This document shows, in pieces, positions 35,148 to 43,723 of a stretch of DNA of 59,898 nt. Origin of the DNA: CAZTZL01 sp964617625 (lineage in GTDB: Bacteria > Zhuqueibacterota > QNDG01 > DSAB01). The stretch lies in NCBI GenBank assembly GCA_964617625.1, contig CAZTZL010000011.1:1-59898 (forward strand), given 5' to 3'. Position numbers and translations under genes: made by a program. Below the pieces are notes generated by a model. It made no database searches. It saw nothing but the letters and a program-made list of their open reading frames with translations, and was not told the origin of the DNA. Numbering within the stretch: position 1 is the first letter of the stretch; the number at the start of each line of letters is the position of its first letter.

Positions 35148-37436
35148 ATGAAACACCGTTTTTTAAAATCCATATTGATACGGATTAACAAAACAAAAAA
35201 AATGATTCAAGGCGACAAAGGAAAACAAGGTATCGGCTGGCCTGTCTGGTTGACAGGCGGCATTCTTCTTTTGGCTCTTGTATTTATGTTTCCGAGCGGC
35301 CGCCTTCTGCAATTTGCCGATATGAAAGAGGGAAGCATCAGTACACGCCGGATTGTTGCTCCCTTCAATTTTGAGATATTAAAAACAAAAGAAGAGTATA
35401 ACAACGACAGGGAATTGGCCGTACGTGAGGTTTATCCAATATTTCTTTTTAACAGAGAACGGACACAGGAAATTCTTCAGGAGATCGATTCCTTTTTCGA
35501 TGAGATTTTTACAGCAAGAAAGGAATTGTCGAATTACCCGTCTCATAAAAAAGAGATAGTGGACTCGTTGTCTCAGAAATATAAAATCGGGTCTATTGAT
35601 CCCCTCTACTGGGATTTGCTTCTGGATCCTCAAAAACGGATCTCGCTCACATTTTTAAAAGAATTCTATGCGACACTTCGTGTGGTAATTCGTGACGTAC
35701 TGGCAGTGGGTGTACTGGATTTGGATAAAGAGAAGCTGAATACGCCTGACCGACGTATTATTGTGGCAGAAAAACAGAAAAACGAAGAAGGGACATTCTC
35801 TTTCAACAATTATTATGATATCAAAGAAGCAAAAGCAAAAGCGGCCGAGATGTTGAAGAATCAGCATGAAGCCAATGTTAAATATGCTCAAATGGGCTAT
35901 GTTTTGATGAACGTCTTCCTGCGTCCGAATATAATCTACGATGAATCCTCACATCAGGCCAGAATTGCCGATGCGGTCAGCAGAGTACCTTTGAGCAGAG
36001 GTTTTGTTTATGAAAATGAAAAAATTGTAGATCGTAATGAACGGATTACTCCGGAGATTCGTAAAAAGCTGGTTTCATTGGCTGCAAAGATGGCTGAGAT
36101 GGGAATGCAGAGCGGAGGGATTCGGATGATCATTCCTGCGCTCGGGAAAATCGGATTTGTGTTGATTTTATTTTTTCTGTTGGTAGTATTTATAGAATTG
36201 GAAAAACCGGCCATTATCCGCCAAATCAAATCTACTGTTCTTTTTGCGCTTATTATTTTTATATTCTGTTTGACCACATTTTTTCTCCATCGCTTCGAAG
36301 CCTCGGAATATCTGGTTCCGACGGCGATGGCTGCCATGTTGCTGACCACATTGTTCGATAGCAAGGTAGGTTATGCCGGAACAGCTGTTTTAAGTATAAT
36401 GGCAGGGGCGTTGTGGGGTAATAATTTTAATTTGATGGCTGTTTCTTTTTTTGCAGGGATTGTCGGTGTTCTGGTCATTAAACGGGTACGGAACCGAAGC
36501 CAGCTGATTTTTGCAATCCTGTATATTGCAGCAGCATACATTATCGCTATTACATTTTTGGGCTTTCTGCGTTCCCTCTCTTTTCGGGAAATCGTCAGGC
36601 AATATCCTTATGGTATCATCAATGGCCTATTGACTCCCATATTAAGTTACGGGCTTTTACCTCTCGTCGAAGCTGTGTTTGATATTACGACGGATTTTTC
36701 TCTTTTGGAATTATCGAATTTGAATTACCCATTGCTCAAAGAATTGTCAGTTCAGGCGCCGGGGACCTACCATCATTCTATCATTGTGGGAAACCTGGCT
36801 GAATCCGCCTCCAGTGCGACAGGGGCGAATTCTTTACTGGCCCGGGTTGGATCCTATTATCATGATATTGGGAAGATGGACAAAGCGGAATATTTCGTCG
36901 AAAATCAGTTTGGTTCCCAGAATCCCCATGAAAAGTTGACCACGCGTATGAGTGCCCTCATTCTGGGGAATCATGTCAAGAAAGGTCTTGAATTGGCCGA
37001 GAAGACCAGATTACCTTCTTCGATTCGGGATATCATAGTACAGCATCATGGAACCACATTTATGTCCTTTTTTTATCAGAAAGCTGTTGCCAAAGATGGC
37101 GCAGGGGAAGTTGATGAAAACGATTACAGGTATCCGGGACCCAAACCTCAATCGAAAGAAGCGGCTATCGTCATGCTGGCGGATGTGGTAGAAGCTGCGA
37201 CCCGTTCCCTGAAAGGTCCGACACACAGCCGGTTGAAGGGACTGATTGACGAACTGGTTGATGAACGGTTTAAGGAGGGAGAACTGGACGAATCTCCACT
37301 GGCTCTCCGTGATCTGGAAGGAATAAAAGAGAGTTTTTTAACTATTTTAGCAGGCATATTTCATGCACGCCTTGAATATCCGGACAGAGAAGAGCAAAAA
37401 TCCTCCTCTCAATCAGAAAAGGAAAAAACCGAATAA
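35148..37436 (+). CDS. 7TM-HD family phosphohydrolase (PgpH-like)
   Basis: A 762-residue membrane protein. Order: a first membrane helix (about 30-48), an extracytoplasmic 7TMR-HDED domain (about 50-320), seven membrane helices (about 330-530) and a cytoplasmic HD domain (about 540-690). Metal ligands are visible at His542-His543 in TYHHSII, the HD pair in YYHDIGKMD (about 572-573), and HH in VQHHGTTFM. Family members such as Listeria PgpH hydrolyse cyclic di-AMP. The ATG at 35148 is preferred to the TTG at 35136. In the same cluster as ybeY, and close to KtrAB, a known c-di-AMP target. Confidence 0.93.
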   Translation: MKHRFLKSILIRINKTKKMIQGDKGKQGIGWPVWLTGGILLLALVFMFPSGRLLQFADMKEGSISTRRIVAPFNFEILKTKEEYNNDRELAVREVYPIFLFNRERTQEILQEIDSFFDEIFTARKELSNYPSHKKEIVDSLSQKYKIGSIDPLYWDLLLDPQKRISLTFLKEFYATLRVVIRDVLAVGVLDLDKEKLNTPDRRIIVAEKQKNEEGTFSFNNYYDIKEAKAKAAEMLKNQHEANVKYAQMGYVLMNVFLRPNIIYDESSHQARIADAVSRVPLSRGFVYENEKIVDRNERITPEIRKKLVSLAAKMAEMGMQSGGIRMIIPALGKIGFVLILFFLLVVFIELEKPAIIRQIKSTVLFALIIFIFCLTTFFLHRFEASEYLVPTAMAAMLLTTLFDSKVGYAGTAVLSIMAGALWGNNFNLMAVSFFAGIVGVLVIKRVRNRSQLIFAILYIAAAYIIAITFLGFLRSLSFREIVRQYPYGIINGLLTPILSYGLLPLVEAVFDITTDFSLLELSNLNYPLLKELSVQAPGTYHHSIIVGNLAESASSATGANSLLARVGSYYHDIGKMDKAEYFVENQFGSQNPHEKLTTRMSALILGNHVKKGLELAEKTRLPSSIRDIIVQHHGTTFMSFFYQKAVAKDGAGEVDENDYRYPGPKPQSKEAAIVMLADVVEAATRSLKGPTHSRLKGLIDELVDERFKEGELDESPLALRDLEGIKESFLTILAGIFHARLEYPDREEQKSSSQSEKEKTE

Positions 37437-37884
37437 GACACAAATTCAGATTTCCCAAACCGTTGATTGTCCGGTGCCGATCAATTGGATTGAGAAATTG
37501 GGACGCTCCGTGCTTCGGAAGGAATTGTGGAAGGGAGACGGGATTTTTTCAATTGTGCTTGTTAACGATTCCGAGATTCGGAATTTGAATACAAGATTTC
37601 TTGGAAAGGAATATCCTACAGATGTAATCGCTTTTCCTTTGGATGATGAGGGGGATGAGATTTGGGGAGAAATCTATGTCAGTGTGGATCGGGCCAGGGA
37701 ACAGGCCGTCGATTACAACGTCACATTTCAAGAGGAACTTGCCCGGCTGATCATTCATGGAATTTTGCATTTATTGGGATATAAGGATCATGCAAAGTCG
37801 GATCGTAAAAAGATGAAACAAAAAGAAGATTATTATATTTTCAATTTTTTTAATTCTCATTGTTCTGATTGTTTTAAAGATTAA
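37363..37884 (+). CDS. ybeY: endoribonuclease YbeY (rRNA maturation factor)
   Basis: A 173-residue metalloprotein for 16S rRNA processing and ribosome quality control. The zinc motif HGILHLLGYKDH is complete, with three His ligands, and TDVIAFPLD and VNDSEIRNLN are conserved. The homologous region starts near IQISQ at about residue 28; the only standard start is the ATG at 37363, which lies within the HD gene and gives an unusual 74-bp overlap and a 25-residue basic extension. A nonstandard ATT start near 37445 is the alternative. Confidence 0.92.
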   Translation: MHALNIRTEKSKNPPLNQKRKKPNKTQIQISQTVDCPVPINWIEKLGRSVLRKELWKGDGIFSIVLVNDSEIRNLNTRFLGKEYPTDVIAFPLDDEGDEIWGEIYVSVDRAREQAVDYNVTFQEELARLIIHGILHLLGYKDHAKSDRKKMKQKEDYYIFNFFNSHCSDCFKD

Positions 37885-37906
37885 GATATTATAAATAAAG
37901 GAGGAA

Positions 37907-39223
37907 ATGTCTGTTTTGCAAGTTGGATTATGGTTGTACATTGTTTCATTTATGCTGTTGTTGATTTTATCGGCATTTTTTTCGGGTTCGGAATCAGCAT
38001 ATTTTTCACTTTCTGAATTCGATCTGGAGCGATTGAGGGATGAAAAAGAAAAGTCGGGAAGTACGAAACGTATTCTGTCACTTTTGAGCAAACCCCGCCG
38101 GTTGCTGTTATGCATTCTTTCAGGGAATACGATTGTGAATGTTGCTGCGGCCACAGTCGCGGCATTTTTTGTCGAGGGTACTATTCGGAGAGGCGCCATT
38201 GCCGGGCATACAGGGATTTTATTGGAAATCATTGTTGTTACTTTTATTATTTTGGTTTTCAGCGAAGTTTCCCCGAAGGTATTTGCCATTAAACAGTCGT
38301 TGAAATTTGCCCGGATCACATCCTTTCCGATGAAGATCATCGTATTCTTACTCTTTCCGATCGTTATTGTTTTTGAAAAGATCGCCAACGGTTTTTCGAA
38401 TCTCTTTCATGTCAGGAAAGAGCTGCCTTTTGTGACTGAAGAAGAGCTGAAAATGTTTATTGATATCGGCGAGGAGAAAGGGACACTGGATAAAACCGAA
38501 AGAGAAATGATTCATTCCATATTCGAGTTTCGGGAAACCACTGTCAAAGAGATTATGGTGCCAAGAATCGATATGCATTGTATTGAAAAAAACCTTTCCA
38601 TTGAAGATGTCATGGCCCTTATAAGAGAGAAAGGGCATTCGCGTATTCCTGTTTACAATGAAAAGGTGGACGATATTATCGGTATTCTTTTTGTTAAGGA
38701 TCTTCTGCCATTTCTGATCGGTGGAAAAATGCTGCCTGGTTTGGAGACGCTGGTTCGCAAGCCGTATTTTGTGCCCGAAAGCAAATTGATTGACGAACTG
38801 CTGAAAGAATTTCAGAAGGAACGGATCCACATGGCGATTGTCGTCGATGAGTACGGCGGTACAGCCGGACTTATTACTTTGGAAGATGTCATAGAAGAAA
38901 TCGTCGGAGAGATCCGTGATGAATATGACAGGGAAAAACCCCTGATCCGGAAAATTGATGCACACAGCTGGGCCATCGATGCAAAAATAAATATCGAAGA
39001 ATTGAACGATCGTCTGGGATTTGGAATTCCAACAGATGAGGATTATGAAAGCCTGGGAGGATTTATCTTCAGCCTGACCGGCAGTATTCCGGCAGAAAAG
39101 GAATCTGTGGAATTTGCCAATCTCAATATTGTGATTGAAAAGGTTCAGGGAAGACGTATCAAGAGTGTCCGGATCATTCAAAAAAACGAAGAAATACATA
39201 AACAGGATTCAAAACCTTCCTGA
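37907..39223 (+). CDS. CNNM/CorC-type transporter-associated protein (HlyC/CorC family)
   Basis: A 438-residue protein with a CNNM (DUF21) membrane domain (about 1-190; FSGSESAYFSLSEFD and SEVSPKVFAIK), two CBS repeats (about 205-330; MVPRIDMHCIE and VVDEYGGTAGLITLEDVIEEIVGEI), and a C-terminal CorC_HlyC domain (about 345-425; ESLGGFIFSLTGSIP). Family members are implicated in Mg2+ or Co2+ efflux. AAGGAGG is only 2 nt from the ATG at 37907; a TTG at codon 4 (37916) has better spacing and could be the true start. Ends the phoH cluster, like ybeX. Confidence 0.93.
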   Translation: MSVLQVGLWLYIVSFMLLLILSAFFSGSESAYFSLSEFDLERLRDEKEKSGSTKRILSLLSKPRRLLLCILSGNTIVNVAAATVAAFFVEGTIRRGAIAGHTGILLEIIVVTFIILVFSEVSPKVFAIKQSLKFARITSFPMKIIVFLLFPIVIVFEKIANGFSNLFHVRKELPFVTEEELKMFIDIGEEKGTLDKTEREMIHSIFEFRETTVKEIMVPRIDMHCIEKNLSIEDVMALIREKGHSRIPVYNEKVDDIIGILFVKDLLPFLIGGKMLPGLETLVRKPYFVPESKLIDELLKEFQKERIHMAIVVDEYGGTAGLITLEDVIEEIVGEIRDEYDREKPLIRKIDAHSWAIDAKINIEELNDRLGFGIPTDEDYESLGGFIFSLTGSIPAEKESVEFANLNIVIEKVQGRRIKSVRIIQKNEEIHKQDSKPS

Positions 39224-39267
39224 TTAAAAATGAATTTTAAACGGTCTATCAAATTGTACAGGTGGTC

Positions 39268-40638
39268 ATGTCTCTATTTTTAAAAAAGAGAGATTCTCTG
39301 AGTCCGACACAAATGATCGTGTTCAGCTTCCTTTCGATTATCGGTGCCGGAACCGTCCTTTTGCTTCTTCCCTGTTCGACAACAGGTGGCCATCTCAATT
39401 TTATAAATGCTTTGTTTACGGCTGTCTCGGCCACATGTGTCACCGGTTTGACTGTGATTGATATCGGAACGGAATTAACTCAGTTTGGTCAATGGGTCAT
39501 TATGATTTTGATCCAGATCGGCGGTCTCGGTATTATGACTTTTTCCACTTTTTTTTTATATTTGTTTGGCAGGAAAATTTCGATACGTGAGAGAGAAGTC
39601 ATTGATACCACATTGAGCTATATGCCGGTATCGAATATCAGATCCCTTTTAAAGAAAATCATCGCAATTGTTTTTGTGATAGAGACGACCGGAGCCGCGC
39701 TTCTTGCCTATCACTGGCACAAATTGTATCCCCTTCCCAAGGCAATTTATCATGGAATTTTCCATTCCATATCGGCTTTTTGTAATGCGGGATTCTGTCT
39801 GTATAAAACCAGTTTTGAAGCTTTCTCAACCGATCTGTTTGTCAATTTCACTTTAATAGGATTAATTATTGTTGGCGGGCTGGGATTTGTTGTACTTTTC
39901 GAGTTAAAAAATTTTATCAGGAGACCTGCCAGGAGTATTCACCGATTGTCTTTTCATTCCAAGGTTGTGCTTTTGGTGACAGCGGTTCTTATTGTACTTG
40001 GGACTCTGCTTCTTTTTGGCATGGAAGAGGCACATCTCTATACAAAAATTCCATGGGAACAGGGTTTGCTCAAATCTTTCTTTCAATCTGTCACGGCGAG
40101 GACAGCCGGTTTTAATACCATTCCGATCCAATCTCTTTCTCACGGTTCTTGTCTGGTTTTGGTTCTCTTGATGTTCATTGGCGCGGCTCCGGGGTCTTGC
40201 GGAGGAGGCGTCAAAGTCACTACTTTCGGAATTCTGGCAGCGATGATTTTTTCGAGATTAAGAGGGAGCGATACACCGAATCTGTTTTATCGGACAATTC
40301 CCAGAGAGACAGTGGAAAAAGCATTAATCATTGTGTTTGGCTCCGCAATTTTGATTGGTATCATTTTCCTTGGATTGCTTGTAAGTGAAGAATGGTTTTT
40401 AGATCCGGTCGTCACCAGGGGTCATTTCCTGCAACTGCTCTTTGAGTCGGTTTCGGCTTTCGGAACGGTCGGACTTTCAATGGGTGTGACGCCTCAATTA
40501 ACACAATTGGGAAGAATTCTTATCATTATTCTGATGTTTGTCGGACGAATTGGCCCCCTGACAATGGCCGTTGCTTTGACACGAAGTAAAGGCCATGGCA
40601 AGTTTCGATTTGCCAAAGGTGAAATTATGGTGGGGTAA
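39268..40638 (+). CDS. ktrB: potassium uptake protein, KtrB/TrkH family
   Basis: A 456-residue potassium channel-transporter. The four pore loops, each with the conserved Gly, are visible: SATCVTGLTV (about 56), SAFCNAGFCL (about 168), TARTAGFNTI (about 279) and SAFGTVGLSM (about 393). A hydrophobic M1/M2 pair flanks each. The length is typical of KtrB. The ATG at 39268 follows AGGTGG by 2 nt; a GTG at 39262 is possible. The KtrA partner is encoded 310 bp downstream. Members are often Na+-dependent, which fits the predicted Na+ V-ATPase. Confidence 0.94.
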   Translation: MSLFLKKRDSLSPTQMIVFSFLSIIGAGTVLLLLPCSTTGGHLNFINALFTAVSATCVTGLTVIDIGTELTQFGQWVIMILIQIGGLGIMTFSTFFLYLFGRKISIREREVIDTTLSYMPVSNIRSLLKKIIAIVFVIETTGAALLAYHWHKLYPLPKAIYHGIFHSISAFCNAGFCLYKTSFEAFSTDLFVNFTLIGLIIVGGLGFVVLFELKNFIRRPARSIHRLSFHSKVVLLVTAVLIVLGTLLLFGMEEAHLYTKIPWEQGLLKSFFQSVTARTAGFNTIPIQSLSHGSCLVLVLLMFIGAAPGSCGGGVKVTTFGILAAMIFSRLRGSDTPNLFYRTIPRETVEKALIIVFGSAILIGIIFLGLLVSEEWFLDPVVTRGHFLQLLFESVSAFGTVGLSMGVTPQLTQLGRILIIILMFVGRIGPLTMAVALTRSKGHGKFRFAKGEIMVG

Positions 40639-40948
40639 TTCGTGACAAAATTTTTATAAATTTCCATTTGTATGACAAAAATATCAAATATCAAAATCCA
40701 AATGACAAATAAACAACAAATCACAATTTATGATATTTTTAACATTATGATAATTGTTTGATGAATGTACATAGGATAAAAATCAAATAAGAAATGAATA
40801 AAATTACGTAAATGAATATTTTTTGTATTTGGACTTTTTGCTTTGGTTGGAATTTGGATTTTGTTATTTTGAATTTCAGAAAGACATTGTTTAGTTCATT
40901 TTTTAAAGTTCAATCAGCAACAACCAATCACTATTCACGGAGGATATT
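40639..40948. repeat. AT-rich repeat island between ktrB and ktrA
   Basis: No gene is visible in this 310-bp spacer. It contains CAAAATCCAAAT at 40692-40703 and its exact inverse ATTTGGATTTTG at 40852-40863, with related words throughout. A near-identical 18-mer occurs at 5709. This looks like a dispersed AT-rich element inserted between two cooperating genes. Confidence 0.5.
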
Positions 40949-41599
40949 GTGATCAATTTTGCTATCATCGGATTGAGCAGTTTTGGATTTTTTCTTGCGC
41001 GTGAGTTGGTTAAGGAAGGAATCGATGTGATTGCAATCGATATTGACGAAGAGAGAATTGAAAAAATAAAACCGTATGTGCAGAAAGCGGTCATTGCGGA
41101 CGGAACGGATAAAACAGTGCTTGAAACTCTGGGTCTCGATGAACTTGATGGAGTGGTTATCAGCCTTGGGCATATTGAATCGACAGTTCTGGCCACACTT
41201 CATTTGAAAGAATTGAAGATGCGGCGGATTGTCTGCAAAGCACTCAGTGAAGACCATGGCAAAATACTTGAAATGATCGGGGCCACGGAAGTGATATTCC
41301 CGGAGAAAGACATGGCGTTACGAGTCGCTCATACACTTGCCCATGAGAATATATTAGACCATGTCCCATTAGCGGAAGGTTACAGTATAATTGAAATTGA
41401 ACCGCCTTCTTCATTTCTTGGAAAATCCATTGGAGAACTGGATCTGCGAAACCGTTTTGGTGTGCAGGTGATCGTTGTGAAAGAGATCATTCCTGAAAAT
41501 GTGGTTCTGGTTCCCACAGCGGATTATATGATCAAGGATAGTGATATACTGGTTATTCTGGGGAAAGATGAAGATCTAAAAAAGATCAAGAATCTCTGA
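40949..41599 (+). CDS. ktrA: potassium uptake regulator KtrA (RCK protein)
   Basis: A 216-residue cytoplasmic gating subunit. The RCK_N Rossmann domain (1-125) opens INFAIIGLSSFGFFLA, where the usual GxGxxG becomes GLSSFG (Ser for the second Gly), followed by the acidic VIAIDIDEERIE that binds the ribose. The RCK_C domain (about 135-216) with SFLGKSIGELDLRNRFGVQVI could bind c-di-AMP as in other KtrA proteins. The start is a GTG at 40949 after GGAGG. It gates the KtrB channel encoded upstream. Confidence 0.92.
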   Translation: MINFAIIGLSSFGFFLARELVKEGIDVIAIDIDEERIEKIKPYVQKAVIADGTDKTVLETLGLDELDGVVISLGHIESTVLATLHLKELKMRRIVCKALSEDHGKILEMIGATEVIFPEKDMALRVAHTLAHENILDHVPLAEGYSIIEIEPPSSFLGKSIGELDLRNRFGVQVIVVKEIIPENVVLVPTADYMIKDSDILVILGKDEDLKKIKNL

Positions 41600-41684
41600 G
41601 TCTCTGATTTTCTGTTATTTATCAAAATACGATAAAAAAATTTTGATTTTTATCATATTTTTCCATATCTTTAACATTGATTAT

Positions 41685-41767
41685 GCGAGAGTGGCGAAAT
41701 TGGTAGACGCGCTAGACTTAGGATCTAGTCCCGATTTCGGGTTGGGGGTTCGAGTCCCTTCTCTCGC
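41685..41767 (+). tRNA. tRNA-Leu (anticodon UAG)
   Basis: The acceptor stem GCGAGAG (41685-41691) pairs with CTCTCGC (41761-41767), and the discriminator A is at 41768. The anticodon stem CTAGA/TCTAG encloses CTTAGGA with TAG at 41719-41721, which reads CUA codons. A long variable arm (TCCCGATTTCGGG), typical of class II leucine tRNAs, and GGTTCGAGTCC are present. The 3' CCA is not encoded. Confidence 0.97.
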
Positions 41768-41789
41768 ACTAAAAGTCATTTAAAGGAGT

Positions 41790-43100
41790 ATGTTTTTGAA
41801 ATCGGAAGCAACACGTATCAATAACTGGAAAAAACTTTTAAAAGTGGATGTGCCTGCAGAGGAAATTGCTCCCCATATCGAAGAAGCATATCACACCTAT
41901 CAGAAGAAAATTCATTTGGAAGGGTTTCGAAAAGGAAAGGTACCTCTCTCAATTATCCGTAAACGTTTCGGAAAAGCCATCCAGGCTGAGGTTTCTGAGG
42001 ATCTGGTACAAACCTTTTTTAAAAAAGCGGTGGAAGCAGAAAAGCTTGCTTTAATTTCGCCCGGAGTGATAAAGGATGTCTCTTTTGCGGAGGGAGAACC
42101 GCTTCAATTTACTGCTGAAGTGGCAGTCGAACCTGAAATCGAAGTTAAGAATTATCAAGGATTGAAGCTTGAGAAAGAAATTCATAAAATAGATAAAGAA
42201 GATGTTCAGCAAGCCCTCAGAATACTTCGGGAACAAAAAGCGGAAATTCGCCCAATCGAGGGGGAGGCAAAGCCGGGCTCTATTATTGAGGGAGATATTC
42301 AGTCACTCAATGAAAGCAGGATTCCGATTGTCGGGCACAAATGGGAAGACCGGGCTATTGTTCTGGGTGAACCGCCTTTGGGGGATCAGGTTCAAGACCA
42401 ACTGCTTGGTGTCAAAGTTGGAGAAGAGCGGCAATTCAAGGTAATACAGCCTGAAAAAGATCCAAATGGTAAATTAAAAGAAAAAGAACAATTTTTTTTA
42501 ATTAAGGTAAAGGCAATAAAAGAAAAAGTTCTTCCCGAGATCACGGATGACTTCGCAAAGGAAATAGGAGAGTTTAAAACAGTAGACGAACTGGAAGAAG
42601 CCGTTCAGAAACAACTGGAGATCCAAAAAGAGAGAGATTCCGAAGACATGCTGCGGCATCGGCTGATCAATGAAGTGATCAGGCGGAATGATTTTGAAAT
42701 TCCAGAGCCGATGGTAAAAAACACGCTTGATCTTTTATGGGAGAATTATTCAAAGCAATCCAAAGAAAAAATGGATGAAGAAACCTACAGAAAAGAGCAT
42801 CAGCCGCAAACCGTTTGGAACCTTAAATGGCAGCTGATTTGGAAGAAGATTGCCGAAATCGAAAATATCACAATTTCAGACGATGAACTGGACAAGGAAA
42901 TTGAAAAAGGAGCCCAATCGAATCCAAAAGAGGCTGAGAAAATTAAGGCACATTATCGTGATTCCCGACATCGTGACCGGTTAAAAATGGATTTTTTAGA
43001 GTCCCGAACGATTCAGTTTATCCAGGAAAACAGTAAAATTAAAGATGTGAATGTCAAGAAACAAAAACGGAACCATTCACCTTTTATTTTGCCATCATAA
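41790..43100 (+). CDS. tig: trigger factor
   Basis: A ribosome-associated chaperone of 434-436 residues. The ribosome-binding domain has the loop GFRKGKVP (about 45-52), followed by RKRFG. A diverged FKBP-type domain (about 150-240) carries PGSIIEGD and LGVKVGEERQF. The C-terminal arms are helical. The frame opens with ATG at 41790, but AAGGAG ends 1 nt before it; the in-frame TTG at 41796 has 7-nt spacing and is the more likely start. Order tig-clpP-clpX is the common bacterial one, behind tRNA-Leu. Confidence 0.95.
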   Translation: MFLKSEATRINNWKKLLKVDVPAEEIAPHIEEAYHTYQKKIHLEGFRKGKVPLSIIRKRFGKAIQAEVSEDLVQTFFKKAVEAEKLALISPGVIKDVSFAEGEPLQFTAEVAVEPEIEVKNYQGLKLEKEIHKIDKEDVQQALRILREQKAEIRPIEGEAKPGSIIEGDIQSLNESRIPIVGHKWEDRAIVLGEPPLGDQVQDQLLGVKVGEERQFKVIQPEKDPNGKLKEKEQFFLIKVKAIKEKVLPEITDDFAKEIGEFKTVDELEEAVQKQLEIQKERDSEDMLRHRLINEVIRRNDFEIPEPMVKNTLDLLWENYSKQSKEKMDEETYRKEHQPQTVWNLKWQLIWKKIAEIENITISDDELDKEIEKGAQSNPKEAEKIKAHYRDSRHRDRLKMDFLESRTIQFIQENSKIKDVNVKKQKRNHSPFILPS

Positions 43101-43115
43101 TATTAAGGAGTATTT

Positions 43116-43721
43116 ATGGGTTTGGTACCAATCGTAGTCGAGCAAACCGGACGGGGTGAGAGGGCATATGATATTTTTTCCAGATTGCTCAAAGAGAGAA
43201 TCATTTTTATCGGATCCGGAATTGATGATAATGTGGCCAGTCTGGTTATCGCACAGTTGCTTTTTCTAGAGGCGGAAGATCCGGAGAAGGATATTTATCT
43301 CTATTTGAATACACCGGGTGGATATGTTTCTTCCGGCATGGCCATTTATGACACCATGCAGTACATTCGTCCGGATATTGCCACGATTTGTATGGGACAG
43401 GCGTCGAGTTTTGGCGCACTTCTTTTGGCTGCAGGGACAAAAGGAAAACGTTCGGCACTTCCCCATGCCAGAGTGATGATTCATCAACCGCTGGGCGGAG
43501 CGCAGGGACAGGCCACGGATATTGAAATTCAGACGAAAGAGATACTAACGCTCCGGGAAAAATTAAATCAAATTCTTTCCAAACACACAGGACAACCCAT
43601 TGAAAAAATAGCAAAAGACACGGACCGTAATTTTTTCATGTCCACAGAAGAAGCAAAAGCATATGGTATTATTGACGAAGTATTGGCGAGAAAACCCAAA
43701 ATAAAAGAAAAGGGGAAATAG
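43116..43721 (+). CDS. clpP: ATP-dependent Clp protease subunit ClpP, Asn in triad
   Basis: A 201-residue tetradecameric serine protease subunit. Ser98 in GQASSFGALLL and His123 in MIHQPLGG are the catalytic Ser and His. At the position of the third residue (Asp172 in S. aureus and B. subtilis, in DRDNF) the sequence reads DRNFF: Asn172, codon AAT at 43629-43631. Listeria ClpP1 also has Asn172 and depends on a second ClpP for activity. The rest of the fold is well kept (NTPGGYVSSG, HTGQPIEKIAKDTDR). ATTAAGGAG precedes the ATG. Adjacent to clpX. Confidence 0.95.
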   Translation: MGLVPIVVEQTGRGERAYDIFSRLLKERIIFIGSGIDDNVASLVIAQLLFLEAEDPEKDIYLYLNTPGGYVSSGMAIYDTMQYIRPDIATICMGQASSFGALLLAAGTKGKRSALPHARVMIHQPLGGAQGQATDIEIQTKEILTLREKLNQILSKHTGQPIEKIAKDTDRNFFMSTEEAKAYGIIDEVLARKPKIKEKGK

Positions 43722-43723
43722 CT

